A stretch of DNA of 64,000 nt from Gymnothorax reevesii (taxonomy: Eukaryota > Chordata > Actinopteri > Anguilliformes > Muraenidae). The notes under the pieces were generated by a model. That model made no database searches. It worked only from the letters and a program-made list of their open reading frames with translations, and was not told the origin of the DNA. The DNA is taken from NCBI GenBank assembly GCA_029721435.1, contig CM056588.1, positions 39,201,430-39,265,429 of the forward strand, in the 5' to 3' direction. Position 1 is the stretch's first letter; each line of letters begins with the position of its first letter. Below are positions 46,666 to 56,700 of this stretch, piece by piece. Position numbers and translations under genes: made by a program.

Positions 46666-46865
46666 CACTCACACACACACAAATTAACACTATATAATGA
46701 GCATCTCCCTAACTACGTGCAGGCAAGTGACAAGTTTAGCCATAATCACAAAGCAAGAGTTAGGGTCTGACCCACTGTGTTACAGCAGCATCTCTAACAT
46801 GGGAAGATGGAGACCTTCCAGAGTCCTTTTATAACGTCCCGTGAATTGCACTCCACATCGCACCT

Positions 46866-46892
46866 ATAGTCCTCCCTCCCTCCCTCCCTCCC
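46866..46892. repeat. (CCCT)n simple repeat
   Basis: About seven CCCT units. Confidence 0.85.
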
Positions 46893-49049
46893 ACATCATC
46901 CTCAATTCTTTCCATCTCTCCACTCTCTTTCCTTCTCTTCTACCCTCACTCAGAGCAAACGCTCCATCAGTGCGGCACCACGCCAGGCCACAGAAGAGGT
47001 GAGGGCGAGGTTATTCAAAGACCGACCAGACCATCATGGCCTCCATTACACAGTGGAGTGAGCCGGTTGGAGTTCCTTCATCACTGCTCTGATTGGTTGG
47101 GGGGGCACAGGACCAAGGAGAAACAGATAACCCCTCCCCCCATAAGACTCAGGGCCCTGACCTGCACAATCTTTAAAAACAATCTTAAAAATTGCTGTGA
47201 AAATAACACTCCATCGGATGAAAGAGGACATGTTTTACAACTGGACACAACAACAGTAAGGGCTGGAGGAAAGAGACCTGAAAAAATAGAAAAACTGATA
47301 ACAAAATGCTGGAATGTCAGGGCTATTAGAAAACAGCGGGAATAGGAGAGATACTTGTCCAAGCGCAGGAAGTCGATAGCCATCACGCACAGGGAAGGGG
47401 TGGGAGTAAATCTGAGGGAGCAGTGATATGATAAAGTTTGGTTTGACCTTGTAGTACTTTTGGAAGGTGTGTACGCTTTTGGGATGACAGCTGGCAGAGG
47501 TACAGGGGACAGGGCCCTGGTGTGACCAAACCACTCTCTCCTCCCTGGAAGCTGATATGCCACACTAATCAATTTAAACCATCTGTGAAAGTAGCTAGAT
47601 TACCATCGGTCCTTTACTTCTCTGGCCCCTAGCCAGCTTCACTCTTCACTCATTCTGGAACCACCTTGGGTGTGCTCAGATGTCTTTACTGGAGACCTCT
47701 GCAGCTCCTTCCATCATGACCAAAAACTTAAGTAGAATATAAATACATAGCTGTAATTTATATTTTACACGTGTTGCTAACTGTTTGGCCAGAGACAAGG
47801 TATTTCACCGACAGAATTAAAAGTGTATTATCATGCATTCTGTTTACCCTGTTCCGACTTTGAATCCGTAGACCTGTGAGTGTACTAACCTGCAGCAGGT
47901 TGCTGTTGGTTCCGCACAGGCCAAATGACAACATCTCCCACAGTGTCCACAATCATGTTCACCAAGCTAATTAGGGGCGTGTTCAAGATCGTGGGGTCGA
48001 GAGGCAGCTACAATGCAGGTTTTCCTCTTGATGACTTTGTTTCTGAATTATTTACGATCTATCACAAGGCTATGATTGATAGTCAGGTGTCTGTACTCAC
48101 ACTCATTAGCAGCCTATTGCGTCAGATCAGTCTCGTTTTGATCAGATTTTTTTTAAACCACCATTTACGTTAGTATACGTTTGCATTATAGCCAAACAAG
48201 CATTACATGTACTCAGAAATGTAAGTGAACATATCATACAACACTATTTCTTATGAAAATGATTAAGAGATTGAGAATTCTTTCATGAAAAGCACCTATT
48301 TTGAAAAATTAGTTGGTTGTTAAAATAATGAAATTGCAAAGTGAGGTTGGAACAAAAACCGGCAAACACAAGGGGGCCACCAGACCCCTGCTCTAAATCC
48401 ATCATCAACGGATGTCTTCGTGGAGCGATGATCTCGTGAATGGAAATATTAGAAAATGATCACGCACTTAGAATTCGCGTAAGGAAGAAGCAGGGTTGGG
48501 TAGCTACGGTTTTACCGGTACTTTTCGTCTGCTTCTGTGTTAAATGTAGCTTACCTGCATGCCGGTAGCTGAAGCACCGAAGCTGCACTGTTTATCCAAC
48601 CTCGATGAGAGCAGCCGCGCCTGTTTCCTTTCCCCTTGTGTGGCTGACCACTCTTTGCCACTCTTTACGACGTCGACTAACACTTTCCTGCGGTCATTCA
48701 ACAAACTCTGACAAAACAATTAGAATGCGTTCAACAGTAGAAGGCTAATCTTTGTGTGCAATTTCATTCTGATTTAATACTTTTAGCACAGCCGTTTAAC
48801 ATAAATGCGTATGTTCCGGTATTTTCTTCTTCTATGATTTTTAAATACCGAAAATTAGCTTGCCATTTTTTATTCTGGGCGAAATGGTTGTTGCATACTG
48901 TACTGGAGTTGCCATATAGTGCCCTCTACTAACATTGGCACTCTTGGTTAATATGAAAAAGTGGTTATGAATTAGTGCCTTTATCATTAATCAACTGAAA
49001 GAGAAAAGAAAATGAAATAATCATGAAATGAGTAATTTTCTCAGATATA

Positions 49050-49760
49050 CTCAATATACCTCATTTTGCCAAAATAAAAACAAAATCTTGATTCAGTGGT
49101 TGGTAATTTTTTTTTTTTTTTGTTAAGTTTGGTGCACGTTCTGCACCATTTTTTCTTTTTGAAGATCTAACCACTATCCAGTATATCCCCTCTGGCAGAG
49201 GAAGTCCGTTTTTTGTTTTTTTTTTCAACTGCCGATACTTTATGGAATCCATGATACTATAAATGCCAACAAGTTGTCTGGGGCCTCTTGAAGAAAAACA
49301 GCCCCACAGCATCAAAGATCTGCCACTGTACTACACAGTTAGAATGGAGTTATCAATGGAGTGGCCATCTTTGTTTTTAAGTCAAAACTGTCTCTTGTGT
49401 TCATTGCCGAAGAGCTCTATTTTTCTCTCATCTGACCATAGAATCTGGTTTGTTTTTTGATGACAATAGAAGCTTTTTAATGACAATTTTTGCTGGCAAT
49501 CCTCCTAAACATTTGTAATTGTGCTGATGATGTTTTTTTTTTTTGTCATTTTAGAGACTTTCTGATCCCAATACATAATTAATATCTGCGTTTCTCCAAC
49601 TGTGATCCCTGTGGTCTCCTTCCTGATTTGAACCATCATTGACAGTGGAAATGGTTATTTTCAACTTTTTAACCATTCTCATTACCACCTCAAAAAACCG
49701 AATCATTGGTTTTCTCGCTTTTAACCATGATATATTTAAAGGGAAATTTGATCATGTATC
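49050..49760 (-). pseudogene. Tc1-like transposase remnant
   Basis: Minus-strand reading gives MMLWGCFSSRGPRQLVGIYS and IMDSIKYRQL, the region around the second catalytic block of Tc1 transposases (usually SVMLWGCFSSRG...IMDS.KY). Flanking sequence up to 49.5 kb matches the antisense of the upstream transposase (ATCTGACCATAGAATC corresponds to the WSDES region). Full of poly(T) expansions and frameshifts. Ends not defined. Confidence 0.65.
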
Positions 49761-50030
49761 ACTTCATGTTTATTATATGAAATGTTGTATGTAAGTTCTA
49801 AATAAACAGAAAGTTATGGTTGATTAATTAAAGGGAGGCGACAGCACCTCGGCAAAGTATATTTCAGCAGAAAGTAGAACTCTTGAAGTGTCTAAAACGC
49901 ATAGTTTTATAAATTTTGATTTGTTGATGATCCAGTGTGACGCATTTTGAAACCGGAAAGTCTTCAAATCGGCGTCAATACCAGGGGGCAGACTTGGGGA
50001 ATCTAAGCCCTCCAAACCTTGGGGAATATT

Positions 50031-50078
50031 AGCCCTCCAAACCCTGCGATGGCTGCAGATCGCGGGGTTTGGAGGGCT
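50031..50078. repeat. compact hairpin, 20-bp stem
   Basis: AGCCCTCCAAACCCTGCGAT pairs with ATCGCGGGGTTTGGAGGGCT (one mismatch) around an 8-base loop. A third partial copy (AAGCCCTCCAAACC) lies just upstream at 50005. Confidence 0.75.
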
Positions 50079-50612
50079 TATCGTGCAACTTTGGCAAGAT
50101 TCTGGCTTAATTTTTCAGGAATCTCGCCCAGACGGCTGACTTGCAGACACGCTCGAACGCACCCCGTGATCTTGGCAGAGTGGTTAGGGCAGCTGAGAGA
50201 CAGTTAAATGGAGGAAGACGAGAGCGGCATTGTGGCTAGCTTGATACCTTTTTCAAGGCAGCCTTTCACAGAAAAATTTCAAATAATAAAAAAACAGAAG
50301 ACCAACTCCAGAACTGGAATTAAAAGAAAAGGTTGAGAAACTGGAATGGCATTTCAAGACGGAAAATTATCAGCGCTATTAATGGACAACTGGCTGTAAG
50401 AAAACACCAGAGCTGTATAAAGTACTCAAAAAAAAAAAAAAAAAACTAAGTAGGAGTACCATAACTGAAAGTTACTTTGGTAAAAGTTGAAGTCACCAAT
50501 AAGAAAATGACTTGAGTAAAAGTTTTGAAGTAGCTCACATTAAATTCACTCAAGTACTAAAGGTATCTTGTGAAAAAATATACTAAAGTTTCAAAAGTAC
50601 GAGTAAAATCTA

Positions 50613-52175
50613 CACTGCTTTAAAAAATATAGGGAACACTTAAACAACACAATGTAACTCCAAGTCAATCACACTTCTGTGAAATCAAACTGTCCACATA
50701 GGAAGCAACACTGATTGACAATCAATTTTACATGCTGTTGTGCAAATGGAATTGACAACAGGTGGAAATTATGGGCAATTAGCGAGACACCCCCAATAAA
50801 GGAGTGGTTCTGGAGTTGGTGACCACAGACCACTTCTTAGTTCCCATGCTTTCTGGCTGATGTTTTGGTCACTTTTGAATGCTGGTGGTGCTTTCACTCT
50901 AGTGGTAGCATGAGATGGACTCTACAACCCACCCAAGTGGCTCAGGTAGTGCAGCTCATCCAGGATGGCACATCAATGCGAGCTGTAGCAAGAAGGTTTG
51001 CTGTCTGTCAGCTTAGTGTCCAGAGCATGGAGGCGCTACCTGGAGACAGGCCAGTACATCAGGAGACGTGGAGGAGGCCGTAGGAGGGCAACAACCCAGC
51101 AGCAGGACCGCTACCTCTGCCTTTGTGCAAGAAGGAACAGGAGGAGTACTGCTACAGCCCTGCAAAATGACCTCCAGCAGGCCACAAATGTGCATGTGTC
51201 TGCTCAAACGGTCAGAAATTGACTCCATGAGGATGGTATGAGGGCCCGACGACCACAGGTGGGAGTTGTGCTTACAGCCCAACACCGTGCAGGACGTTTG
51301 GCATTTGCCAGAGAACACCAAGATTGGTAAATTCACCACTGGAGCCCTGTGCTCTTCAGACGAAAGTAGGTTCACACTGCGCACGTGTGACAGACATGAC
51401 AGAGTCTGGAGATGCCGTGAAGAATGTTTTGCCTGCAACATCCTCCAGCATGACTGGTTAGGTAGTGGGTCAGTAATGGTGTGGGGTGGCATTTCTTTGA
51501 GGGGCCGCACAGCCCTCCATGTGCTTGCCAGAGGTAGCCTGACTGCCATTAGGTACCGAGATGAGATCCTCAGACCCCTTGTGAGACCATATGCGGTTGG
51601 CCCTGGGTTCCTCCTAATGCAAGACAATGATAGACCTCATGTGGCTGGAGTGTCAGCAGTTCCTGCAAGACGAAGGCATTGATGCTTTGGACTGGCCTGC
51701 CCGCTCCCCTGACCTGAATCCAATTGAGCACATCTGGGACATCATGTCTCGCTCCATCCACCAACACCACGTTGTACCACAGACTGTCCAGGAGTTGTTG
51801 GATGCTTTAGTCCAGGTCTGGGAGGAGATCCCTCAGGAGACCATCCGCCACCTCATCAGGAGCATGCCCAGGCATTGTAGGGAGGCACGTGGAGGCCACA
51901 TACACTACTGATCCTCATTTTGACTTGTTTTAAGGACATTACATCAAAGTTGGATTGGCCTGTAGTATGTTTTTTAAACTATAATTTAGTGTGTGATTTC
52001 AAATCCAGACCTCAATGGATTGATAAATTTGATTTCCATTGATAATTTTTGTGTAATTTTGTTGTCAGCACATTCAAACATGTAAAAAAAAAAAAAAAAA
52101 AGGTATTTAATAAGAATATTTCATTCAGGTCTAGGATGTGTTATTTTAGTGTTCCCTTTATTTTTTTGAGCAGTG
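50613..52175 (+). mobile_element. nearly full-length Tc1-like transposon
   Basis: CACTGCTTTAAAAAATATAG at the left and TTATTTTTTTGAGCAGTG at the right are inverted ends, each next to TA. The length of 1563 bases is normal for Tc1 elements. It contains one transposase reading frame broken by a few single-base indels. Confidence 0.92.
50910..51911 (+). pseudogene. Tc1 transposase, lightly damaged
   Basis: Starts [20 protein letters not shown] and [17 protein letters not shown] (paired-type helix-turn-helix), then [20 protein letters not shown], and RARRPQVGVVLTAQHR. The DDE catalytic residues are all visible: Asp in SSDESRF (about 51359), Asp in LLMQDNDRPHVA (about 51629) and Glu in SPDLNPIEHIWD (about 51726), consistent with DD34E. 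It ends RGGHIHY and TGA at 51909. At least three frameshifts and an in-frame stop near 51220 prevent translation. It is the youngest-looking transposase in the window. Confidence 0.9.
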
Positions 52176-53142
52176 TATTTTTCATAGTATGCATGTAGAG
52201 AAGCAAAACAACCACACATTGTCCTCTCCTTGTTCTCTTTAATCAACTTTTGGGTGAATGAAAGTATTCAAAAAACAGGCAGTCTCTGCTTTATATACTT
52301 CTTCCTCTTCTTTGAGTTTACTGGCGGTTTAAAGAAACCACTATAATTGACTATAATTAATAGTAGAATGACATAGGATCATTACTAGGTCAAATTTTTG
52401 TTTCAGAAAACTGATTTATCTTAACAACTAATTTGAATACCACGGACTCATTGTAGCTGAAGTGGCTGCTACAGAGGACAAAGATTGCTTCTCTAGCAAG
52501 AGGTTATTATTATGATTTTAAACTGCTAGATAATATGGGCAAGTATATTGAGCAGTTTGCACATCAGACATAGCTGAGGAGTTAAATTCAGGCAATTCCT
52601 GAAATACAGAGATTGGAGTGAACTCGTCAATGTTCTAAATCGTGTTCCAGCTCGGGCTTGCTTGTGAATATTCAAGAACTGATCCGAGGTTGTTTTGATT
52701 TTGAAAGATGAATCAATGTTGATTTTGCAACGTTTTTTCAACGTTGGGCGTCATGGATCATAGTTGAATCATTGTTGAATTATGTTTTGATTTTGAAAGA
52801 TGAAGTGAGTGAGAAAGGGGTTTCGAATGATGGGGGAAAATTTTTTAGAAGGAAGGGGGAGATGTATGGAGCCCCCAAGGGGACATCAAAAAAAAAAGTA
52901 GAAAAAAAACGTAAACTTTTGCAAAAGTTTTGTGAGATCCTGTAAATGTTTTGCAGGATCTTGCAAATGTTCACTTTTTTTTTTGATGTCCCCTCGGGGG
53001 CTCCGTAGTGGATGCGGTGCGAGGGGAAAAAAAAAATTTTTGCGATTATTCCAGTTTCCACCACCGCACTCTTCCTTGGTGACATTCACTTTGTGTACGA
53101 TCTTTCCAACTTATTCTGCCCTGCCTTTTCATTATTATCATT

Positions 53143-53587
53143 ATTATACGCCCGTCTCAAGACGGGACGTATTATGTCATCACCCCCGTCCGTCCGTCTG
53201 TCTGTTGTCTGTTAGCAATTTCTTGTCTGGGGCATAACTCCTGAGCCGCTTGAGCTACATTCGTGATACTTCACATACACGTGCAGCATCACTAGGCGCT
53301 GTGTCGCGCACCATGATTTCGTTCACCCGGTCAAGGTCAAGGTCACTGGCAAAGGTCAAAGGTCACATGGGGCCCAGATGGGGCTTGTCCGGAGCATAAC
53401 TTCTCAACCGCTTGAGATACATCCATGATATTTCATACACACGTGTACCATCACTGAGCGGAGTGTCGCGTACCATGTTTACGGCCCTCCCTCCAAGGTG
53501 AAGCTCACTGGCAAAGGTCAAAGGTCACATGGGGCCCAGATGTTGTCTGTCCACTTCCTGATCTATGTTCATGACGGGCGTATTATG
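53143..53587. repeat. 445-bp mobile-looking repeat with two 162-bp internal units and DR1 motifs
   Basis: Ends TATACGCCCGTC and GACGGGCGTAT are inverted. Inside, two tandem 162-base units begin TGTCTGGGGCATAACTCCTG and TGTCCGGAGCATAACTTCTC. Each ends GGCAAAGGTCAAAGGTCACA and TGGGGCCCAGATG. It lies in the left arm of the fold-back element and has no counterpart in the right arm, so it arrived later. Similar GGTCAAAGGTCACATGGGG repeats are known in various animal genomes; no protein is encoded. Confidence 0.7.
53353..53527 (+). promoter_or_regulatory. two perfect DR1 nuclear-receptor half-site pairs
   Basis: AGGTCAAAGGTCA occurs at 53353-53365 and 53515-53527, the consensus for RXR heterodimers, HNF4 and COUP-TF. 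A TCAAGGTCA (ERR/SF-1-type) site lies at 53331-53339. The motifs are seen directly; any binding is inference. Confidence 0.5.
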
Positions 53588-53689
53588 CACCGTTGGCGGC
53601 GCTCTTGCTCTTGTTTTTAATGTGTTTTCTTTTCCTTCCTCATCGATGAGGCTGTGATCAAAGGTTTACATGTTCAGTTAGACATTACA

Positions 53690-53790
53690 TTAGTGTTTGC
53701 AGTAGGATCCGAACCTGGGGACCTGTAGACAAAGCAATTGCAAACACAGCACACACTGTGGTCTTAACCACTACACCAACTGAGTTTGTT
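53690..53790 (-). mobile_element. tRNA-like SINE head
   Basis: On the minus strand: box A-like AGTTGGTGTAGTGGTTAAGA, then an anticodon-arm-like region, then box B GGTTCGGATCC at the expected spacing. It lies in the loop of the fold-back element. It lacks proper tRNA folding over its full length and so is a SINE part, not a tRNA gene. Confidence 0.55.
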
Positions 53791-56700
53791 GTCAGCTCAT
53801 TGCATCAGTTTCCATTCATCGCTGAAGGGTACTCATGTATGTTAACTTTTATATATGTCAAGTTAAACAATTCTGTAATGTCTAACTTCACAAATATACT
53901 GTACCTTTGATCTCAGCCTCACCGATGTAGGAGAAAAAAAGATAAGACATAATAAAGATCATACGCAGAGTGAATGTCACGAGGGAGGAGCATGTTAGTG
54001 GAAACGGGAATTACGGCAAAAACTTTTTTTTCCTTGTGCCGCATCTACCCCTTCCTTTTAAAATATTTGTGCCTCCTTTGAAAATCCTCATGGCAAAAAA
54101 AACAAAAACAAAAAAACAAACAGTGAAGGATGTGTATGGTACTCATGCCCAACTTTGAAAAAATGTTGCGAAATCAAGAGTGATTCATCTTTCAAAATCA
54201 AAACATAATTCAACGTTATTCAACTATGGTCCAGAGAGAAAAAAACCTTAAAGTGCCTGCTGGGATCATGGGTTTTAGACACTTCCGCTGAAATATACTT
54301 TGCAGAGGTGATGTCTCTTGCTTTAAGTTTCCTTAATCTTTATGTGCGCTTAAACTACAAACTGAAAATTAGGGTAGCCTATGAACTGATGAGAGTTTTC
54401 TCAGGTTTTCTAGGGGTGTAAATTACTCTGGTAGAAGTTTTTTAGAAAAATATTATTTCAAGATGGAAATATTTTATCCTTCAATAATTTTATTTGTACA
54501 ATCAAGGTAAAGTTTTTGCTAATTCTCTGGAGGAAAGATTGGTAGGATTATCAGCAGCTGGATTTTTTCTAAGGGTGCCTATATTGAGGACACTGAATAT
54601 GAACCCTGTGTGGCCTGGGGGCCTACTTACCTAAAAAGCTGTCCATCGCTTCACTTTTTCATGGGAATATGAATGCAGTTTTCAGTTTATCACAGGATGG
54701 GCAGCCAGAATGAGTACAGACTAGGGATGACAGTATGGGTGGGACAGTGGATGGAACAGTGAGTTTACATGGAAGGGAGAGCGAGATTGAGGTTCAGCTA
54801 ATGTTAGCAAGAGACTGATAGATATTAGCACCACAAGGTAATGTAAAAATATAACTAGCTAGTCAAAAAAATAAAATTCAGGGTGAAGTTTGGGCACTCA
54901 TAGAAAGTGAATGAAATAAAGCACCCTGGAGAGTGCATTTCGAACTGAAGGCAACTAGTGCTATCCTTTGTTGTGATTGGTTGGATACTGGTGGAGGTTG
55001 CCAACGTTAGCAAGTTCCGTGGAAAGTTCCACCCACTTTACACTGGCTTTCTGGGTAAGAACAGACTGCCAAAATTACTTAATGAATGGAGTAAAACTGG
55101 GTTTTCTAACCTTCAAGCTCCATGACCAGTAAAATTCGCCCACAAACCAGAAATTACATATTAGTATAGAAATCATGAAAATGCCTTTCCAGGAGCTTTT
55201 AAGGTTTCCATAATTCCTGCCGATGGAGACTATGCTCTTTTGTTCTCTGAAAAATTAGCAACTTGTGCACTTCATACCAGCAGAGATGACTGTCTATTGT
55301 ATGTTCACATAAATTGAATAATTTGAATAAGCGATGGATTAATTAAATCTCTCTCACAGTTCATTGTTAGTTCTGAAATAATCATGGTTTTTTTTTTTTT
55401 TTTTTGCTTTATTCAACAGAGGAATTCTACTTTTCTGTGCTGAATAAGTAGTTTGAAATTGAACGCTGCCACAGAGAATTGAGCTTTGAGCTCAACAGGA
55501 AATGCAGGAAAATTCTTACTCAGAATGCCACTTAAAGCTCTTTGTGGGCAAACCCATTTGAGTTGAGTTTTTCTTTACATTTCTTCAGACTGATATTATT
55601 TTTTGAAAAGCATGAGTCCTTGCTGTGCAAGTCCTGATCGCTAATTTTTGACAATTGTAGGAGACGCTATTTAAAAAACACAAAGGAAATGACACATATG
55701 CAATGACAAAAAAGGGACAAATCTTAAAACAAAACTTCTCTTTAATTTATTAGTGTCAACAGCAGTACAAAAGATGGAGTGATGGTGAGAAGCTTTTTTG
55801 TTGTTTTTTTTTTCAGGAACGAAGGGCATTTCTGAGGTAAAATGAGAAAAAACAGCCCACGATATTGATCTATCCTCTCTCCTCCAAGCAGGACCCTCCC
55901 TGCAACATTTGGTGGATTGAATCAAAGTATATATGTACATATGTATATTTCAATGATGATACAATACAACATGTCAATAATTCATTCTGTGTGAAAACGA
56001 ACTAAAAGAGTTCCATACAAACTTTATGTGTCAAAACACACTTGGGTTTGTCACTAAAATGGTCTTTTGTCTTTGATTAATACTAGAACAGGTCTGTGAA
56101 AACCACTGTAGAATTATTTTACCCTTATGTTATCTCACGAGAATACTGCACATGAAAGCCCATGACTTGCTGGTTTACAATTGAAGCCAAGACAAAAAAA
56201 AGAAAAAATAAGTTGTTTTACCATCATTTTCTTTTTCAAGAAACAACCTTCTTAGCAAACTGCTGTCTTTTGTACTGTATATAGGGCATGAACACAAATG
56301 TGATGGAATACTTTTAGTTCAATTAAAAACTTTACACTGGACTGTACAAGATATTCTGATAAATTATGTACATTAAGATTTAAAACTTTTTTTTCTTTCA
56401 AAGCAGCGACAGACACAAATTTTATTATCTGTAGAAAAGCTCCGAACAACACCTTGCTGAAGATGTCGGTACCTGCGAAGGACGTGCTACGCTCATTATA
56501 GCCTGCTTGCTCAGCAGGTCATAGCACAAGAGCAAGAGACTCAACCGTGGCAGCTACTGTCGTATGTACTCAAATAAAAGAAGTAACGTACCACCAAAGA
56601 AAGCGAGGGTCATCGCCGCAGCTGATCTTCACACTCGTCAAAAGCAGCTAGCATCTCAGTCCAGCATGTCAGTTAATTGTGCTGATTAAATTAACACGCT

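Larger units (their letters stand above)
52690..54235. mobile_element. fold-back DNA element with long imperfect inverted arms
   Basis: Outer arms: TTTTGATTTTGAAAGATGAA at the left and TTCATCTTTCAAAATCAAAA near 54182-54201. Middle: GTGACATTCACTTTGTG (53080) and GAGTGAATGTCACG (53970). Inner: CATCGATGAGGCTGTGATCA (53641) and TGATCTCAGCCTCACCGATG (53907). The loop (about 53690-53870) contains a tRNA-SINE-like head. The left arm is interrupted by the repeat at 53143-53587 and has its own 32-bp inverted pair around GATGTCCCC (52870 and 52985). No transposase; family unknown. Confidence 0.75.
49830..54326. mobile_element. composite island flanked by inverted ~60-80-bp repeats
   Basis: 49830-49912 (AAAGGGAGGCGACAGCACCT, GCAAAGTATATTTCAGC, GTGTCTAAAACGCAT) reappears inverted at 54269-54326 with a 17-base gap. 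Between them lie a short hairpin (50031), an AGTAAAAGT-rich repeat (50417-50612), a Tc1 element (50613-52175) and a fold-back element (52690-54235). Either the whole is one large decayed element, or two copies of one repeat family happen to flank the island. Confidence 0.45.
37721..55745. other. interval between convergent etnk2 and sox13, repeat-rich
   Basis: No host exon was recognised in these 18 kb. Apart from the listed elements, there is an (AAT)n tract at 38271-38303 and a low-repeat segment at 39.74-40.08 kb with paired SOX-type sites. A (GACA)n tract lies at 44299-44328, and 47.0-49.0 kb has unassigned, locally GC-richer sequence. From 54.35 to 55.7 kb I see nothing specific. Confidence 0.6.

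Noticed and set aside
46940..47000. Possible short plus-strand exon between CACTCAG and GAG|GTGAGG
   Set aside because: Fifteen codons with no recognised similarity and no partner exons.
47081..47572. 163-codon minus-strand open frame
   Set aside because: No family recognised. The GC-richer part (47340-47570) could hide a pseudo-exon, but no consistent frame or splice pair supports it.
48551..48700. Possible minus-strand first exon (ATGCAG followed by GTAAGC, CpG-richer upstream)
   Set aside because: Only two codons precede the donor, and no downstream exon on that strand was found.
51013..51627. 204-codon minus-strand open frame
   Set aside because: Antisense to the Tc1 transposase remnant at 50910-51911, whose sense reading has clear catalytic motifs.
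53690..53790. Possible functional tRNA gene
   Set aside because: Boxes A and B are present but the acceptor and anticodon stems do not pair as a tRNA; it is a SINE head.
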